A stretch of 13,837 nucleotides of DNA, from positions 1-13,837 of the forward strand of contig JAHFJF010000014.1 in the NCBI GenBank assembly GCA_023245975.1, in the 5' to 3' direction. The position numbers and the translations under genes are program-made. Of this stretch, positions 6,824 through 12,304 are shown piece by piece. Position 1 is the stretch's first letter; each line of letters begins with the position of its first letter. The notes under the pieces were generated by a model, which saw nothing but the letters and a program-made list of their open reading frames with translations, was not told the origin of the DNA and searched no databases. Origin of the DNA: an archaeon (GTDB taxonomy: Archaea > Nanobdellota > Nanobdellia > SCGC-AAA011-G17 > GW2011-AR17).

Positions 6824-7497
6824 AAAGGCCTCTTCAGTGAAGTGAGCGCAGTTATCTTTGCTCCCTTTTCAAATATTGCTATCTTTGCAGAATCGCCGAT
6901 CATGGTTATATTTCCACCTCTTATTGCAATTCCATTTCCTTGCGGTATGGCATACACTCTTCCAAGCTTTTTTGATAATGCTGCCAATGCTTTGTCATTT
7001 TGGCCAGTATAATTTGTTTCAGCGCAGACCTGGGTCAATCCGATACCCTGCATTATTGATGTTTTTGTCCTTTTGGGTTCTTTCGTTACAAGGCAGTCTT
7101 TGCATACAGATACCGCCCCCCCACTTATTCCAGCAATTATTTTTCCCTCTTCAAGAGCATCCATGAGCTCATCAGCGAAACCTTTCTTTTTTATTGCATT
7201 TATCAGGTTTTTAGGTTCGCCCATGCCTAGGTATACAATTTGTGACTGCTGTATCTTTTTTCTAACAGATTGAGCGCTTTCTTTTGATAATAATATTGGC
7301 AATATATCACCACCGCCAATGCTTTTGCAGTAGGTAGTAAAGGATCTTACATATTCCGTATCATCATTAGAGGCAGCTGGAATGAAGGCTACAGTTGGCC
7401 TTTTTCCTGCCAATGACATAACATACCTGTCTATCTCGGCAGAACCCCTGTTTACAATCTCGCCCCCCCCTATCAATACAATCGTCCCTGTCATCAT
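6820..7497 (-). CDS. Peptidase S51 / cyanophycinase-like protein without a catalytic histidine
   Basis: The 225-residue protein has the S51 fold order: an N-terminal TIVLIGGGE (4-13), FIPAAS (38-43), VYLGMGEPKNL (88-98), the nucleophile elbow GISGGA with Ser125 (123-128), and the late AIPQGNGIAI (183-192). S51 members (peptidase E, cyanophycinase) cut Asp-X dipeptides or cyanophycin with a Ser-His-Glu triad. Here the place that normally holds the His reads CAETNYTGQND (158-168), and the whole protein contains no histidine. It may use another base, have a different reaction, or be non-catalytic. The ATG at 7494 is an equally possible start, since the TATA box is 24 nt from 7497 and 27 nt from 7494. 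Its TAA overlaps the thrS TAG within TTAG. There is no cyanophycin synthetase in view. No signal peptide is seen. Confidence 0.85.
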   Translation of the reverse strand: MMTGTIVLIGGGEIVNRGSAEIDRYVMSLAGKRPTVAFIPAASNDDTEYVRSFTTYCKSIGGGDILPILLSKESAQSVRKKIQQSQIVYLGMGEPKNLINAIKKKGFADELMDALEEGKIIAGISGGAVSVCKDCLVTKEPKRTKTSIMQGIGLTQVCAETNYTGQNDKALAALSKKLGRVYAIPQGNGIAIRGGNITMIGDSAKIAIFEKGAKITALTSLKRPF

Positions 7498-7517
7498 AAG
7501 GGGAGATTTTTGGGGTG

Positions 7518-7526
7518 TTTTTAACC
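7518..7526 (-). promoter_or_regulatory. TATA-like element for the S51 gene
   Basis: The minus strand reads GGTTAAAAA, the core centred at about 7521. That is 24 nt from the ATG at 7497 and 27 nt from the ATG at 7494, so it slightly favours the second Met. It is a weaker match than the other TATA boxes in the window. Confidence 0.4.
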
Positions 7527-7563
7527 TTTTCTATTATTTCCTTTCTTTAGGGGTAAAAAAGGG

Positions 7564-7590
7564 CTTTTTGTTATGGCAGTCAACAAAAAG
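7564..7590. repeat. Perfect 9-bp inverted repeat with 9-nt spacer, next to a TATA box
   Basis: CTTTTTGTT (7564-7572) and AACAAAAAG (7582-7590) are exact reverse complements separated by 9 nt. The right arm ends where the TATA element of the downstream gene begins. It could be an operator for a dimeric regulator or a hairpin. The surrounding DNA is T/A-rich, which lowers its significance. Confidence 0.5.
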
Positions 7591-7599
7591 GTATATAAT
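7590..7599 (+). promoter_or_regulatory. TATA box for the PepSY-like gene
   Basis: GGTATATAAT is centred about 28 nt before the ATG at 7623 and only 22 nt before the ATG at 7617. The other units in this window have 24-29 nt, so this element supports the start at 7623. Confidence 0.6.
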
Positions 7600-7622
7600 T
7601 ACTGGTTTTTTTCTATATGTTC

Positions 7623-8126
7623 ATGGCTAAAATAGCTAACGAGATGAAACGCCTGAAATCTTCGGTGCATTTTAAGGAATATATAAAAAAGAATCCAGAT
7701 AATTATCTTGCCTCTTGTTTCCAGATGGGCAAGTCTGGCTTGCAAGATGCATCATGGCAGTTTGATTTCTATTCTATGAAATCAGGCAAGATGACAAGCT
7801 TCCAGATGGGCAAGTCAATTGCTGTCCAGAAAGACCAGGAGATTTTCAGCAAGGGCACGTATCCCAAGAAGCTAAAATTGGGATTGGTCAAGGTTGGGTT
7901 TAATGATGCTATGTCCAGGGCTGGCACTCTGATTAAAAAGAAGTTGCCAAACGAATCAATAAATAAGGAGATAGTTATACTTCAGGAGATGGATGATAAA
8001 GCAGTATGGAATATAACTCTCTTGACTTCTGCATTCAATATAATGAACATAAGAATCGATGCTAATTCAGGTGATGTTATTCAGGAGAAATGCGAGAGCA
8101 TATTGTCCTTCAGAATAAGCCGATAA
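7623..8126 (+). CDS. Conserved small PepSY-like protein, function unknown
   Basis: This is a 167-residue soluble protein with no signal peptide or membrane helix. The start at 7623 (MAKIANEM) is preferred over the ATG two codons earlier because of the TATA spacing. The N-terminus is basic and helical (LKSSVHFKEYIKKNP, 11-25). The rest alternates short strands: W45QFDFY, MTSF, and near the end AVWNITLLTS (127-136), then IRIDANSGDVI (143-153). The last is the hydrophobic-D-A-x-S/T-G-x-V/I pattern of PepSY domains. The hexapeptide FQMGKS occurs twice, at 33-38 and 60-65. Proteins with this overall pattern seem familiar from Woesearchaeota-like archaea, from memory and unchecked. Its end overlaps the convergent DUF167 gene by 17 nt. 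No function is assigned. Confidence 0.75.
   Translation: MAKIANEMKRLKSSVHFKEYIKKNPDNYLASCFQMGKSGLQDASWQFDFYSMKSGKMTSFQMGKSIAVQKDQEIFSKGTYPKKLKLGLVKVGFNDAMSRAGTLIKKKLPNESINKEIVILQEMDDKAVWNITLLTSAFNIMNIRIDANSGDVIQEKCESILSFRISR
7719..7816 (+). repeat. Exact 17-bp direct repeat within the PepSY-like gene
   Basis: TTCCAGATGGGCAAGTC is present at 7719-7735 and again at 7800-7816. The copies are 81 bp apart (27 codons, same frame), and both encode FQMGKS. The residues between and after the copies do not align, so it is either a short local duplication or a retained motif. Confidence 0.6.
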
Positions 8127-8325
8127 GTTTTTTCTTGCTAGTTTTTCCGGATATTATCCTTGCTTGTTTTCCGAATCTCTTTGAGACTAGCTTTATTATC
8201 TCCATGTTTGCCTTGTTGTTTTCTGGCGGCGATTTTACGCTTACAATATATAATCCTCTTTCTTCATCGAATTCAAGAAAGTTTTTTCTCTGGCTGGTTT
8301 TTGCCAATATGCTTATAGTTTCCAT
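8110..8325 (-). CDS. DUF167 (YggU/UPF0235) family protein
   Basis: This 71-residue protein matches the small DUF167 fold. The signature KSPPENNKAN (31-40) corresponds to the family's PaxGkAN motif, followed by helix MEIIKLVSKRFG and then IISGKTSKKKLI (58-69), the conserved SG-xxS-xxK strand. The length is slightly below the usual 90-100. The biochemical function of the family is unknown. The start codon lies one base after the TAA of the RNase P p30 gene (TAA-T-ATG), so it is almost certainly co-transcribed with it and has no promoter of its own. The 3' end runs 17 nt into the convergent PepSY-like gene. The link with p30 suggests RNA-related work, but that is guilt by association only. Confidence 0.9.
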   Translation of the reverse strand: METISILAKTSQRKNFLEFDEERGLYIVSVKSPPENNKANMEIIKLVSKRFGKQARIISGKTSKKKLIGLF

Positions 8326-8326
8326 A

Positions 8327-8887
8327 TTACTTTACTAGCCTTGTTCCAGCAGGCAGCTTTTCTTCCTTTTTTTCTTTAAGTATCAAGGCTGCCATTTCCA
8401 AAGAGTCTTTAACCTCTTTCGGAGTCATGCCTAATGCCGATCCAAATGAAAATAATTCATTATAACTTCTGACATCCCATTTGCTTTCAGCAAATGATGC
8501 TAATAGCATTCTCACTTTATATTTCCTGCAAAACTCAACATTTTGCATCATGCGTCCAAGAAGCATTGCTTTATTATTAGAATGTAATATCTTGCCGAAT
8601 GAAAATCCCAATGCGATGTTGTTTTTTTTGGCAAGATTGCATATAACTTCATTTAATCCAGAATTTTTCCCATGAAGTGAGTCTCTTCTTTCAGCTTCTT
8701 CAAGCCCCAAAATAACATCCACATGCTTGTTCTCGGCAGCTTTTCTAATCTCTTTCTCGTCCTTGCAATAAGCAATCCAGATTTCATTTGTTGGTTTTGC
8801 ATTCTCGTTTCTATATTTTACTATAAAAGCTTCATCAAATCCTTTGCCCTTTCCAGCATTCTCATTTAAAATAAGGTCAATCTTCAT
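8327..8887 (-). CDS. rnp3: RNase P protein component 3 (p30)
   Basis: The 186-residue protein is the archaeal/eukaryotic Rpp30 homolog, a subunit of the ribonucleoprotein that removes 5' leaders from pre-tRNA. The fold is a TIM-like barrel. Characteristic pieces are ERRDS with GKNSGLNEVI (66-82), IALGFSFGKIL (91-101), the FCRKYKVRMLLAS strand (119-131) and SKWDVRSYNELFSFG (135-149), followed by the LGMTPKEVKDSL helix (152-163). The family's usual 'DIL..P' strand appears as VDVILGLEE (56-64). I chose the ATG at 8887, not the upstream one at 8905, because the TATA box is 27 nt from 8887 and only about 10 nt from 8905. The DUF167 gene follows after one base. Other archaeal RNase P proteins are not in the window. 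It is a sound family assignment. Confidence 0.92.
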   Translation of the reverse strand: MKIDLILNENAGKGKGFDEAFIVKYRNENAKPTNEIWIAYCKDEKEIRKAAENKHVDVILGLEEAERRDSLHGKNSGLNEVICNLAKKNNIALGFSFGKILHSNNKAMLLGRMMQNVEFCRKYKVRMLLASFAESKWDVRSYNELFSFGSALGMTPKEVKDSLEMAALILKEKKEEKLPAGTRLVK

Positions 8888-8910
8888 CGTTATACACCAT
8901 TCCATCAGCT

Positions 8911-8918
8911 ATTTAAAT
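8911..8918 (-). promoter_or_regulatory. TATA box for the rnp3-DUF167 operon
   Basis: ATTTAAAT (palindromic) is centred about 27 nt upstream of the ATG at 8887. This spacing decides the start codon against the ATG at 8905. The intergenic gap to the previous gene's stop (8932) is only 44 nt and holds this promoter. Confidence 0.6.
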
Positions 8919-8931
8919 GTTATTTTGGTAT

Positions 8932-9207
8932 TTACCCCTGATACCTTAAAACGTGATATAATTTTTCTATAGCTTCAAATGCTTTTATAACTTCAAGGCC
9001 ATTTCCCTCTAATATTAGTTCCAGTATGGTTTTGTTTTCACAAACCGGAATTTTTCTTCTGATATAATCAGGGATTGATTCTTTTTTTAATACTTGTTCT
9101 AGCTGTAATTGTATTGATAGTATCTCTTTAATTGGGAATTCACGCAGTTTTGATTCTTCTTGAGGATTTAAATCCCAATACTTAGATAATCTTTCGTAGT
9201 CATCCAT
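8932..9207 (-). CDS. Orphan 91-residue helical protein, possibly DUF2384-like
   Basis: I do not recognise this gene with certainty. It has a TATA box 26 nt upstream, a clean ATG, and no overlapping better frame. It is predicted helical throughout. Residues 26-52 (PIKEILSIQLQLEQVLKK, then PDYIRRK) form a long amphipathic helix pair; the C-terminal part runs PVCENKTILELILEG (54-68), then NGLEVIKAF. This resembles the end of the DUF2384/MbcA-Xre toxin-binding domain, in which a gKTPLELL-type turn precedes a G/E-V helix. In bacteria that domain is paired with a RES-type toxin. No RES toxin or helix-turn-helix part is seen here, and the neighbours are rnp3 and a transporter. So an antitoxin role is speculative; a helical adaptor is as likely. 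Confidence 0.65.
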   Translation of the reverse strand: MDDYERLSKYWDLNPQEESKLREFPIKEILSIQLQLEQVLKKESIPDYIRRKIPVCENKTILELILEGNGLEVIKAFEAIEKLYHVLRYQG

Positions 9208-9228
9208 GGTTGCCTTTTTATCTTGAAT

Positions 9229-9237
9229 AATATAAAA
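9229..9237 (-). promoter_or_regulatory. TATA box for the 91-residue protein gene
   Basis: The minus strand reads TTTATATTA, centred about 26 nt upstream of the ATG at 9207. It lies about 10 bp from the oppositely directed TATA box of the transporter operon, so the two promoters are nearly back to back and could compete for TBP binding. Confidence 0.55.
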
Positions 9238-9246
9238 AATCCTAAA

Positions 9247-9256
9247 CTATTTAAAT
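9247..9256 (+). promoter_or_regulatory. TATA box for the SMR-like transporter operon
   Basis: CTATTTAAAT is centred about 27 nt before the ATG at 9279 and overlaps the alternative ATG at 9255. A TATA box cannot be inside the leader of its own gene, so the start at 9279 is strongly preferred. Confidence 0.6.
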
Positions 9257-9278
9257 GAGCTTGTTAAATTATTCTAAA

Positions 9279-9656
9279 ATGAAAACAATCTATTTCATAC
9301 TCCTATCAGTATTATTTGTGGCAGCAGGGCAGCTTATGCTTAAGCAGGGCTTAATCAATCTTGGAGAATTGCATTTTGATTTAGCGCATTTATCTGAAAC
9401 TACGCACAAGGTTGTTACAAGTCCATTAATTGTTTTAGGAATAACATTATTTGCTTTAAGCTCTATCTTATGGCTGACGGCCTTATCAAGGGCCGAGCTT
9501 AGTTTTGCATATCCGCTGCTTAGCATAGGTTATGCAACTGTTGCTATAGCATCAATAATTTTATTTAAAGAGCATCTTAGCCTTACGAGGTTTTTTGGGA
9601 TACTGATAATAATTTTAGGCGTTGCAATACTTTCGTTAAATGGGGGGGAAAAATGA
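9279..9656 (+). CDS. ArnE/ArnF-like four-helix (SMR/DMT) membrane protein, first of pair
   Basis: The 125-residue protein has four membrane helices (about 4-24, 48-68, 74-95, 103-121). It belongs to the small multidrug resistance/drug-metabolite superfamily, most like the ArnE/ArnF pair that flips undecaprenyl-phosphate-aminoarabinose in bacteria. Marks are AGQLMLKQG (16-24), where Gln18 stands at the place of the EmrE Glu14 and argues against drug/proton exchange; ILWLTALSRAELSFAYPLLS (63-82); and FKEHLS (96-101). The start at 9279 is chosen from the TATA position. Its last bases overlap the next gene by 4 nt (ATGA, 9653-9656), preceded by a run of seven G in the NGGEK codons. The pairing suggests a heterodimeric lipid-sugar translocase; the cargo is unknown. 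Confidence 0.87.
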   Translation: MKTIYFILLSVLFVAAGQLMLKQGLINLGELHFDLAHLSETTHKVVTSPLIVLGITLFALSSILWLTALSRAELSFAYPLLSIGYATVAIASIILFKEHLSLTRFFGILIIILGVAILSLNGGEK

Positions 9657-10024
9657 GTCTCCTTCTGCTTAAGGTAGTTCTTCTTGTTGATATATTATTA
9701 GGATCAATTGCGCAGATTTTATTGAAAATGGGCATGGAGCATAATAGGATTTCATTGTCATTTAGGAATTTGTTTCCTACAATAATAAAGATTTATACAA
9801 ACAAGTTTGTCTTTATAGGTTCGATTACCTATGCTGCATCTACTTTATTGTGGATTGCAGTGCTTTCAAAAGTGGAATTAAGCTATGCATACCCGATGGT
9901 CAGCCTTAATTTTGTAATTGTTGCAATTTTGTCAAAGTTTTTTTTCAAGGAGCATGTGTCAAGGGTTAGGTGGATGAGTATCCTGTTGATAGTATTTGGC
10001 GTAGCACTCCTTTCAGTAAGTTAG
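9653..10024 (+). CDS. ArnE/ArnF-like four-helix (SMR/DMT) membrane protein, second of pair
   Basis: This 123-residue partner has the same four-helix plan and the same markers: IAQILLKMG (19-27) with Gln21 in place of the EmrE glutamate; LLWIAVLSKVELSYAYPMVS (65-84), then LNFVIVA, close to bacterial ArnE in that loop; and FKEHVS (98-103). The two proteins are clear but diverged paralogs, which fits a heterodimer with opposite topology rather than a recent duplication. Translation is probably coupled through the ATGA overlap; the purine run GGGGGGGAAAA just before the ATG may help ribosome re-initiation. The TAG stop lies 3 nt from the stop of the convergent radical SAM gene. It is expected in the cytoplasmic membrane, moving a polyprenyl-phosphate-linked monosaccharide outwards, a function inferred from family and context. 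Confidence 0.87.
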   Translation: MSLLLLKVVLLVDILLGSIAQILLKMGMEHNRISLSFRNLFPTIIKIYTNKFVFIGSITYAASTLLWIAVLSKVELSYAYPMVSLNFVIVAILSKFFFKEHVSRVRWMSILLIVFGVALLSVS

Positions 10025-10027
10025 AAT

Positions 10028-11236
10028 TTATGCAATGACATTGTTTGTGCTTGTTACTGCAAATGGCGTATTCGTCTTTTCCACTTCAGTTGCTTTTATT
10101 ATCGTGTTTGTATCGTAGCCCATTGAATCAAGCATATTGCAAGGGTGTATGCAGTTGCAGTCTCTTGTCTTCGCCCTCATATGGTTGGCATATTGTGATT
10201 TCCACAATTCCGAGAAATCCATATTGAAATCATGAAGATTGGCGAATTGCTTTGTCGGCTCGCATACAGAAACGCCGCCATTTGGGTATATTACTCCAAA
10301 GGTTCTCCCGGCTGTGCAGTCGAATATCCTTTTCTCTGTCTTTAGCATTTCTATTGAATATTGCCACTTTAATTTCTGGAAATTCTGCCATATTTTATCC
10401 TTGTTTTTGCTTACCTCTCCAATTACATTCTTGAATAGTTCTTCAAGTTTTTCTGGTGGAATGGAATCAACCTTTTTCAGGTCAGCATCAAGTGTACTTG
10501 CTACATCTTCTGGAACCCCATATGTCCCAAGATGCGAACCCCTTAGTATATTGAATTTGTGCATTGCTTCTGGAAATTCAGTCTTGATTAGTTTGACAAA
10601 GTCTGGTATCAGCTCGAAATTTGCGTTGCATACGGTTGTCATTACTGAGCATGCAAGATTTTTGTTTGCCTTTTTTATCGCGAGTAATTGCCGAAGTGAT
10701 TCTGTAGCCTTGTCGTAGCATCCAGGGACTCTTCTGAACTTGTCATGCATTTCTCTTGGGCCGTCTATTGATATTTGTATATGTAGGAAAAGTTTTGGGC
10801 ATTCTTCCAAGACCTTCTTAACAGCATTAACAATCCTGTCAGTATTGATTCCATTCGAAGGTATTGTAACCCTTCTTGTGCCATTAATTTTATGGAACGC
10901 GATTATTATGTCGGCTATATCTTTCCTTAGAAAAGGCTCACCGCCGGTAAGCATTATTGTCCTTAATGGATGTTTCAATGATTTGGCAATTTGTTTCATT
11001 TCTTCTAATGATAATTCCGGCTTGCCAGTGTTTAGCTCTTCCCAATAGAAGCAGTGGTCGCATTTTGCATTGCAGTAGTTTGTGACATAAAGGGTTATGT
11101 ATAATGGCGTCTTAAGCCTGTTCATTTGCATTACCCTAAATTTATTGGCTGTCCTTATTCCTGCATTTCTCAAAGGCTTGGGCAATGCAGACAAGACCTT
11201 AAGCCCATTCTCCTCTATTTGTGTTGCTACAGCCAT
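10028..11236 (-). CDS. Radical SAM protein with SPASM-like C-terminal cysteines
   Basis: This is a 402-residue radical SAM enzyme. The [4Fe-4S] cluster ligands are C55, C59 and C62 in NYCNAKCDHC, and GGEP (98-101) and QISIDGP (154-160) are the SAM-binding and barrel motifs. A second, C-terminal cluster region holds C307 (FDCTAG), a CX12GX4C spacing to C325 (GVSVCEP), and C360, C362 and C366 (DCNCIHPC), a SPASM/twitch-like pattern with fewer cysteines than full SPASM. Such enzymes modify peptides, proteins or small molecules. The gene begins 10 nt inside the end of the GT2 gene, so the two are an operon; the enzyme may modify a sugar or the glycosylated acceptor. The N-terminal ~45 residues precede the barrel. 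There is no RiPP precursor-like small gene visible next to it. The substrate is unknown. Confidence 0.92.
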   Translation of the reverse strand: MAVATQIEENGLKVLSALPKPLRNAGIRTANKFRVMQMNRLKTPLYITLYVTNYCNAKCDHCFYWEELNTGKPELSLEEMKQIAKSLKHPLRTIMLTGGEPFLRKDIADIIIAFHKINGTRRVTIPSNGINTDRIVNAVKKVLEECPKLFLHIQISIDGPREMHDKFRRVPGCYDKATESLRQLLAIKKANKNLACSVMTTVCNANFELIPDFVKLIKTEFPEAMHKFNILRGSHLGTYGVPEDVASTLDADLKKVDSIPPEKLEELFKNVIGEVSKNKDKIWQNFQKLKWQYSIEMLKTEKRIFDCTAGRTFGVIYPNGGVSVCEPTKQFANLHDFNMDFSELWKSQYANHMRAKTRDCNCIHPCNMLDSMGYDTNTIIKATEVEKTNTPFAVTSTNNVIA

Positions 11237-12219
11237 TTTTTCCTTACTTCTTCTATATTATTGCTGTTTTTAATCCTTGCTAATAATGTGTCTGGTAAAA
11301 AGATGGCATTCCATGCATAAGCCTTGGCCAATGACCAAAAATAGTTTGTGCCGACAATGGCTATTTTTTTTAGGGTATTGGTCTTTTTTACTTTCTGTTC
11401 ATTTTCAGAAACCCACTTTGTGATATCGCGGTTATTTTGTTTTAATTCTTCAATTTTCTTTGCACTCGCTGCCTCTACTATGTCCAGTATTGGCAGGAAT
11501 GGCAGTATGTATAGTGGATAATTCTTTATGAATATCTTAATCCTGTTTTTATGGAAGGCATAGAAATTGCTCGCCCTTGATTTTTGTGATACGTAATGAT
11601 ATACAAGGCACCTTGAATCAACCACGCTCTTTAATCCTAATTTTCTTAGCTTGTATCCTATTTCCTTGTCTTCTCCTGCATAGATAATGTCATTGTCGAA
11701 ACCATTGCATTTTTCAAGATCAGATTTTCTCATCATGCAGTTGCATGTTGCAACATATCCGCATTCGTATAATTGGTAATTATCTGTTTCCATTATGTAT
11801 GTTGATGTTTCGCAGTTAGGGGTTATTTCTTTTCGTTTAGTGATTACTCCATTTGGCGTCTTGTATGCTTCCCCACCTAAAGCCCCAATCTCTAGATTTT
11901 CAGACATTATTTTTACCATATTGCTTATGCACTTGTCATGAGTCATCTCAATATCCGAGTCTAGGAAAAGTACAAGGCTGCCGGTGGATATGGCCACGCC
12001 CTGGTTTTTTGCAATGCTTGTTCCCATGTTTTTTGGATTTTTTATTAGTTTTACTTTTGGAAACTCTTTTTCAACAAGCTCAACACTGCCATCTTTGCTG
12101 CCATTGTCTACAACAATTATTTCAAAATCAGGATAATCTTGTTTACCAAGGCTGCTCAATGCCAGCTTCAAGTCGTCTTTCCTGTCCCAGGATGGTATTA
12201 TAACAGAAAATTTATCCAT
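11227..12219 (-). CDS. GT2 family glycosyltransferase (rhamnosyltransferase-like)
   Basis: The 330-residue protein is an inverting GT-A enzyme of family GT2. The nucleotide-sugar site is visible in SVIIPSWDRKDDL (5-17), VVDNGSKDGS (36-45) and KNMGTSIAKNQG (63-74). The DXD-type metal motif is FLDSDIEM (85-92). CGYVATCNCMMRKSDLEKCNGFDN (residues 153-176) and the AGEDKEIGYKLRKLG end (181-195), with the ED catalytic-base region, match the GT2 subgroup of rhamnosyl- and related transferases. The sequence after 207 (HYVSQKSR, FHKNRIKIFIKNYP) fits the same subgroup. A hydrophobic stretch near 235-250 may touch the membrane. I chose the ATG at 12219 because the TATA box is 26 nt from it and 8 nt from the ATG at 12237. 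The radical SAM gene follows with a 10-nt overlap. The donor sugar cannot be read from sequence. Confidence 0.92.
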   Translation of the reverse strand: MDKFSVIIPSWDRKDDLKLALSSLGKQDYPDFEIIVVDNGSKDGSVELVEKEFPKVKLIKNPKNMGTSIAKNQGVAISTGSLVLFLDSDIEMTHDKCISNMVKIMSENLEIGALGGEAYKTPNGVITKRKEITPNCETSTYIMETDNYQLYECGYVATCNCMMRKSDLEKCNGFDNDIIYAGEDKEIGYKLRKLGLKSVVDSRCLVYHYVSQKSRASNFYAFHKNRIKIFIKNYPLYILPFLPILDIVEAASAKKIEELKQNNRDITKWVSENEQKVKKTNTLKKIAIVGTNYFWSLAKAYAWNAIFLPDTLLARIKNSNNIEEVRKKWL

Positions 12220-12240
12220 TCGAGGGAGATTTGGCAATTG

Positions 12241-12250
12241 TATTTATAAA
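12241..12250 (-). promoter_or_regulatory. TATA box for the GT2-radical SAM operon
   Basis: The minus strand reads TTTATAAATA, centred about 26 nt upstream of the ATG at 12219. It rules against the ATG at 12237. It shares an 85-bp divergent region with the GT39 promoter, so the two glycosylation units may be regulated together. Confidence 0.65.
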
Positions 12251-12272
12251 ACTATTCTCTCTTTTAGAAACG

Positions 12273-12282
12273 TTATTTAAAA
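12273..12282 (+). promoter_or_regulatory. TATA box for the GT39/PMT-like gene
   Basis: TTATTTAAAA is centred about 27 nt before the ATG at 12305, giving a leaderless transcript. It is about 30 bp from the oppositely oriented GT2 box. Confidence 0.6.
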
Positions 12283-12304
12283 AACACACAATTAGTTTTC
12301 CCGA

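Noticed and set aside
6820-7497. Cyanophycin metabolism in this organism
   Set aside because: Only an S51-type fold is present, without the catalytic His and without a cyanophycin synthetase nearby, so the pathway is not supported.
7573-7635. Mini-ORF of 20 codons starting at 7573, overlapping the PepSY-like gene start
   Set aside because: It begins upstream of the TATA box of that gene, inside the inverted-repeat spacer, and would be neither transcribed nor conserved as far as I can see.
8888-8905. Upstream start at 8905 for rnp3, and likewise 7617, 9255 and 12237 for three other genes
   Set aside because: The TATA boxes are too close to, or overlap, these ATGs. The extra 2-8 residues do not match the families' N-termini.
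10239-10718. Plus-strand frame of about 159 codons opposite the radical SAM gene
   Set aside because: It is the shadow of a gene with intact cluster motifs on the minus strand; no promoter or homology pattern supports it.
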